DNA of 64,000 nucleotides from Cololabis saira (Eukaryota; Chordata; Actinopteri; Beloniformes; Belonidae), in assembly GCF_033807715.1 (NCBI RefSeq), contig NC_084599.1, positions 11,489,625-11,553,624 of the forward strand, in the 5' to 3' direction. The position numbers and the translations under genes are program-made. The first letter of the stretch is position 1. The number at the start of each line of letters is the position of its first letter. Under the pieces are notes generated by a model, which saw nothing but the letters and a program-made list of their open reading frames with translations, was not told where the DNA came from and did no database searches. This document shows positions 1-64,000 of the stretch, piece after piece.

Positions 1-62
1 CCCTCTGATTTGCTCACACTCATTTGAGGTCAACCTAATTCATTTGTTCTCCCTTAAATCAG

Positions 63-11887
<11,825 letters not shown>

Positions 11888-12053
11888 ACAAACTGGATGC
11901 AAATGTAGAATCGCTTGAGGACATGTAACCGTAACAGAACTGAAATAAGTTTAAGGAGCTGTTGTGAATTTAATCATGCGTTAATAATAATTGTTGGCAT
12001 GAATTTATCAATGGATTAGTTTTATTAGAGAAGGAGATAGTTTAACTTAACTG

Positions 12054-12059
12054 ATTAAA
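12054..12059 (+). terminator. Possible myosin poly(A) signal (ATTAAA)
   Basis: ATTAAA lies 167 bp after the myosin stop codon and is the first poly(A)-signal variant I see. The next canonical AATAAA on this strand (12491) is inside a hAT element. Choice between them is not possible from sequence alone. Confidence 0.3.
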
Positions 12060-12095
12060 AAGACATCAACATTAATGGAGGGCGGTAACGTAGGC

Positions 12096-12638
12096 CAGTG
12101 GTTCCCAACCTGGGGTCCGGGCCCCCCCTGGGGGGGCGCCAGAGATCTCTGGGGGGGCGCGAAACTTTGTCTGCTTTGAAATTATGCAGTTGTAAAAATT
12201 ATATTTGCGAATGAGTCATTCATAAGACATTGTTAGGAATAATTTATGAATGTCTTGAATATTTTTTGTGTTTTTTATACACTGGTGACAAACAGAGGAA
12301 ATTATTTCATTCCTTATTATTATATCATTACTCAACATTTAATCTACTCCGACAGGTTGTTAAAGGAAAAATGTTGGTCTCATATTAAAAGAGACATTTT
12401 TCAGAAATATTTGTATGTCCTTTTGTGCGTATTTTATACATTGGTGACATTGGAGAAAAACAAAATCATATGTATAGAGAGTAAACCAAAAATAAATGTA
12501 TCAAAAAAACATAATTAATGTTAATTTTTTTTAAATTAAAGACTATTTTGGTGCTAGTACGTACGGGTCGGGGGGCCCGGCTGGTCTTAGACAGAAGTAG
12601 GGGGGGGGGCTCCAAGGAAAAAAGGTTGGGAACCACTG
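12096..12638. mobile_element. hAT-type MITE between the two genes
   Basis: Perfect terminal inverted repeats CAGTGGTTCCCAACCTGGG / AAAGGTTGGGAACCACTG (innermost bases differ). A perfect 8-bp duplication, ACGTAGGC, is at 12088-12095 and 12639-12646. The interior is AT-rich with G-runs near both ends and has no transposase. It sits about 200 bp after the myosin stop codon. Confidence 0.92.
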
Positions 12639-12751
12639 ACGTAGGCTATTACTACTGGGGATACAGCAGAGTTTGGGCTAAAACTCAAACCTTTCAGCCG
12701 CATCTGTAAGCCGACAATAAGAGGAAGACATGAAGCACCTTTTTTTCATGT

Positions 12752-12757
12752 TTTATT
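12752..12757 (-). terminator. Candidate unc13a poly(A) signal (AATAAA)
   Basis: Minus-strand AATAAA followed by acatgaaaaaaagg. It is the most distal canonical signal before the hAT element at 12096-12638. It would give a 3' UTR of about 4.4 kb. Confidence 0.35.
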
Positions 12758-15261
12758 GGAAGCAGAAACACAGCGAGACTGCCGTCTCAGGACCGTACCC
12801 CTCAATAAGAACAACCAGAATTTAAAAAAAAAAAAGGAGAAAAAAAAAGTAGAAACATCTTGTGTATAAAAAAATGTTCATGCGAGTACTTTGTACCACT
12901 ACACATCATCAGTAATACATATTTATATATTCACAAACATTTCAAAAATAGAAAATGATAATGACATATTAAAATAAAGGAGACAACAGTTGGCATTTAA
13001 CATCAAATAAGTATACGTGCTGGCACAACACTTTTTTTTTTTCCTTTTTGTTTCGTTGTTCCTATCATGCACTGTTTTTGGAAGTACACCGTTGTCGCCA
13101 GTTCCTGCCCGTGTGGCTTGTGTCCGCCGGACAGAGTGGGACGGATCATGCATTTCCCGTCCGCCTGCATCTGTGTGCTTTTCGTTGTGCTTCATCTACC
13201 TCTGTCCTCAGTGTCCGTGTGCGATCCTGCTCCAGGACGAAACCTGATGGGCCCAACAGACAAACCGGGGCCTCTGGAGGAGGAAGAACGTCCTCCACTG
13301 AAGTATCATTGTCAACAGCAATAAATAAAGATTTATTTCTTGGCGTTTCCAGCTATGTGACAGTTGTGTACCTGTTATTTAGAACTATAAGAGGACTGTG
13401 CAGAAGTCCCCTTGTCAGTAAAAGACCTTGTACACATTAGAGTTACATAACATTTAGTTGAAACTGGTCAATTTTTGTTCTGTTAATCTTTATTTGTGGT
13501 CCACGAGGCCAGTGTGACAGTCAGAAACTGGCGCATTACTTATTTGGCTCCTGGTTAGACCTATTAAGCGAATGCATATGGCTTGTTATTCATCCCCAGT
13601 GTGTACATGGCCTTCCGTTATCTGTCAGTAGTAGCTACATGTCCAGATTTGGCATCCAACCATACACAATAACCACCTGCCCAGTCGCTCGGCAGATAAT
13701 TGAAGTCTACAAAAGAGCAGCAAACGTCATTTCACGTAGTCGGATGTATATTTGTTCCATCTGAGCTATTTACAACAATCCCTCTCTGTTGTGGATTATC
13801 ATCTTCTGAACACATTTGATTAGCTCCCCTGCAGCTTTGATACGTGGCCCGCTGAAACGGAGACAGCATTAACATCTTATCAGACAAACATTTGTGCTGA
13901 TATAATTAGAATAATAACCCATCATGTAAACATTATAAGACTGCTTCAAAAATGACTCGTCCACAAAGATTTTATAGATTAGATGCATAGAGTTCAGTTC
14001 TTACACCTAGTTCAAATAATGGGGGTGGGAGGTAAGGGGCATTAGTGGCAACTAAGCAATGACCTGAAGTAGAAAAAAACACCTTGTTATTTTTACACTT
14101 GGACCCTTTTTAAATCCTGGAAATCTCAGTGCCAGTCCACCACATTTCCTTGATTCTTTATATTGACAAGCATATAATCCTCTTAAAGATACAGTTTTTT
14201 ACATTTTAATTCAGTAAACCTCATGACAGCGCTATTAAAAGACATGCTTGATGGCAAAAAGTCAGTCTGGACATTGTGTTTGACGTGATTTAAGATGTTT
14301 GATATTTGAAAGAGTAATTCTTCAGATCTCCCTGGTAAACTGTACTGTTACAGCTAAAGATCTCCCGCTTCTCAGTCTTCATACTGCATCCCTGTCTCTC
14401 TACGCTGATTAAACTAAATGCCCTGTTTAAAACGCCAGAGCCAGACTTGTTGCAGTCTGGATCTGCAGCCCTTTAGCATCTAAATCTGGATTTGGGGATG
14501 CAGCCCCTGCAGCTGCAGCATCAGGGACCATGGGAGCAGGATCACTGGAATGTTTGGTTTTTCTCTCGGGGTGCAGGCGGTGTGGGTTTGTAACCCATGG
14601 TGATATTTGTCTTGAAGGGACGTTGCAAAATTGTTTCTTGGAAGACTTTTTTAAAAGTCATATTTTTTTTCACATGCAGTAGTTGATTCATTTGTTTTTT
14701 TAGGAGCAGAAGATTGCAGTTTCCCCTTCCCTGTAATGCACAGATGACACAACCATTAAATGACAGGGACACTAAAAGGAGTATAGGATAAAAGCTTTGG
14801 CCATGCAAAAGCATAGAGAACTCATAGTATAAATCCCCCCAAATTGAATCGGCTTGTGATGGCTTCTCTGCTATTACGTTCGCAGTCAACAGGCAACACG
14901 GATCAACATTACAACACATTCCAAACACACACAAAGACATTCACACTTATACAAACTCATTATCAACACATATAAAACAATAATAAGAAACAAACTAAAA
15001 AAACCACACACACCCTCTTTCAGGTTTATCTGGTTCTTACCAGGTCTTACAATTAGACAACTGCGACGTCAGGTGAACAACAACATGTGCTATAAACATA
15101 TCAAACTGTGTCATAATTTACTAAAAAGTAAATAAGTCAAAATATAGAAACAGGGCGTGAAAATCTAAGTACACCTCATGATTCAGCATCTCGATGAATC
15201 GGCTTTAGCAGCACAAACTGGAAGTTATCGTGTTCTGTGTGATGCTGTCAGTCTTGTACCG

Positions 15262-15393
<132 letters not shown>

Positions 15394-17125
15394 GCTCTGT
15401 GTCTGTTCTTATTCAGTCTTTTTCTAACTGAGGCCTGCAGAAACCTTAGGGTCAATTTCTGGGAAGTTTGACAACTTTCTTGAGTCTGGTTTGACCATAA
15501 ACTAGTCCAAGCGGTTGTTACTTCAAGATTGGATTTCTGCATCTTCTTATGCCCTAAAGTTATTCAGAAAATCGCCCAGCTGAGCCGAGATGTTCTGATA
15601 GAGATGAGGTTCCTCTGTAGCTTCTTTTAGTTTCTCTTCAATGGATACCCGTGGAGTCCAGGACAATATTTAACATTCTTCTCACAAGATAAAAGCCTGT
15701 GAGGGCAAATATCCCCCTCCTCTTAAATACCTAATTGTTCCATGTTATCCCATGAGACCATTTCCCTATTAGAGTGGAGGCCTTTTGTTAAAGAGTTTAC
15801 AAACGTAGAATGCTGAAGCTGCAGTCCACACTGCTTTCATGATGCACTGGTCACCTCCCTCACTCTTCATGTACACATTTACCATTATTACTGTATAATG
15901 GCTGCAACGGAACTGAAAGTTTGATACAAAAATTGAGAAGGTTCTTTTATCAAATAACATTATAAGATTTGGATTGAATAGAATGAACAAAGACCAACCT
16001 GCCAAAGCTTTTGGGATTTATAGAGGTTTGCACAGATGCCGATGATTAATAAATCAAGAGCATCGGCTACACAGCAGCTAGCTGCTGCTTCCATTCCTGC
16101 TAGTTTAGAAAGGGTGCACTTAGTTGTTCACGTACTGCTCATATACATCTGACATGTTTAGAGTTGTGTTTTCATCGGATTCATCGCTCTGGACCATCCT
16201 GAAATCAGACACAAACATACTGTAAGAGTCAACAAGACACAAGGCATTGAGGGTGTCAGGCAGTGTGCTCTGTTACGGGGTAGACGGACAGAAAGACGGA
16301 CAAGGACAATTTTTCAAGTACCACACGTCCTTCTGATAATTCTGCAAGTATCTTTATGTACGTCTTTCATATTTCATATATATCTCTATTATATATATAT
16401 ATATATATATGGATTCATAAATATATTATATAAATAAAATATAAATATAATCTAGATGAAAAACTGGGTATTAATAAATCCAAACTACTAACTAAATAGT
16501 GCTTTATTCCCAGCGTGTTTCCCTAAGCCGATATCTGGAATGTTTGAGGCCGTGCAGCTGTTCTTGTAGTTGGTGGGTAACTTGGACAACCGGTCCCGTT
16601 GTGCTCGGGGCTGGACTTGGCATATTCAACAACTCTTTTGGCACTTATGGTCCCTTTGCTGAATGGACTCAAACCGGGGAAGGGCCGAGAGGAAGTAGGA
16701 GGGACAGGGGAAGGGAGGTGAGGTTAGAAAGGTGGAGGGATGTGAGAAGGAGAGCCGAAATAGTAAAGGCTACAAGATATTTCTCACCCTGACCAATCTG
16801 TGTGTGTGTGTGTTTGTCTGTATCCTCTATGAAGAGAGGAAAGATAGAAATCTGCTCCACAATTAAACTCTAAGATCCTTCCTAACATCAATAAAGACAC
16901 TGGTGCTTTTTCTAGGAAAATGTGTGATGCTTTGCACTTGTGTCTCCTCCGATGGAATAAAGATATTTACAGCACTGGATGTGTGGTTACTGTCGTCTCA
17001 TCTGTGCTTTTACAACACCGGGTGTTTAGGCAGTGAATTGCAGACGCTCGGGAGAGCTGGAGGGCAGTAGGTGTTGACATCTGACTGAGCTTCAGACGGG
17101 GGCGTTTTTACTTCCGGTGTGTCTC

Positions 17126-64000
<46,875 letters not shown>

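Noticed and set aside
12246..12709. Two plus-strand frames after the myosin stop
   Set aside because: They are inside or cross the hAT element 12096-12638 and have only low-complexity content.
14542..14940. 132-codon minus-strand frame
   Set aside because: No recognisable domain, Cys-rich low-complexity composition, and it lies in the probable unc13a 3' UTR.

Overview
The window is vertebrate genomic DNA, almost certainly from a teleost fish. It holds parts of two large multi-exon genes that converge tail to tail. Introns have GT-AG ends, and the intronic DNA is full of non-autonomous fish-type DNA transposons (hAT, Tc1/mariner and PIF/Harbinger-like), LINE 3' ends, and CA, TA and CTTT/CTTC microsatellites. 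No promoter, tRNA, rRNA or CRISPR array was found.

Plus strand, 63-11887: the 3' part of a class V myosin heavy chain gene. Twenty-two exons join in frame to 1,092 codons plus a stop. They cover the end of the motor domain, six IQ motifs, a shortened coiled-coil stem and the complete globular (dilute) cargo-binding tail. The start of the motor lies left of the window.

Minus strand, 62565-17126: nearly all of an unc13a (Munc13-1) gene. Thirty-nine exons join in one uninterrupted frame to 1,743 codons plus a stop. They cover most of C2A, an acidic linker, the calmodulin-binding helix, C1, C2B, the MUN domain and C2C. Only the first ~50 codons are missing, to the right of the window. One of the 39 is a 6-nt microexon. 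A second 6-nt microexon and a 30-nt cassette, both in frame, lie in a 6-kb intron of the MUN region. These tiny exons are the least obvious coding content of the window.

Between the stop codons (11888-17125) lie the myosin 3' UTR, one hAT element and what is probably a 4.4-kb unc13a 3' UTR with a long TA microsatellite.

At least thirteen hAT-type elements with recognisable 8-bp target duplications are present, most with perfect duplications. Three copies of one family carry the long CTTT/CTTC microsatellites as internal cargo. Two copies of another sit 29-30 bp upstream of unc13a splice acceptors. One myosin intron holds a hAT element with two further MITEs nested in it.

The two genes are not a pathway unit. 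Class V myosins carry vesicles on actin, and Munc13-1 primes synaptic vesicles for fusion. MYO5 and UNC13 members are also linked elsewhere in vertebrates (MYO5A/MYO5C and UNC13C on human 15q21), so the pair probably reflects an ancient duplicated block.
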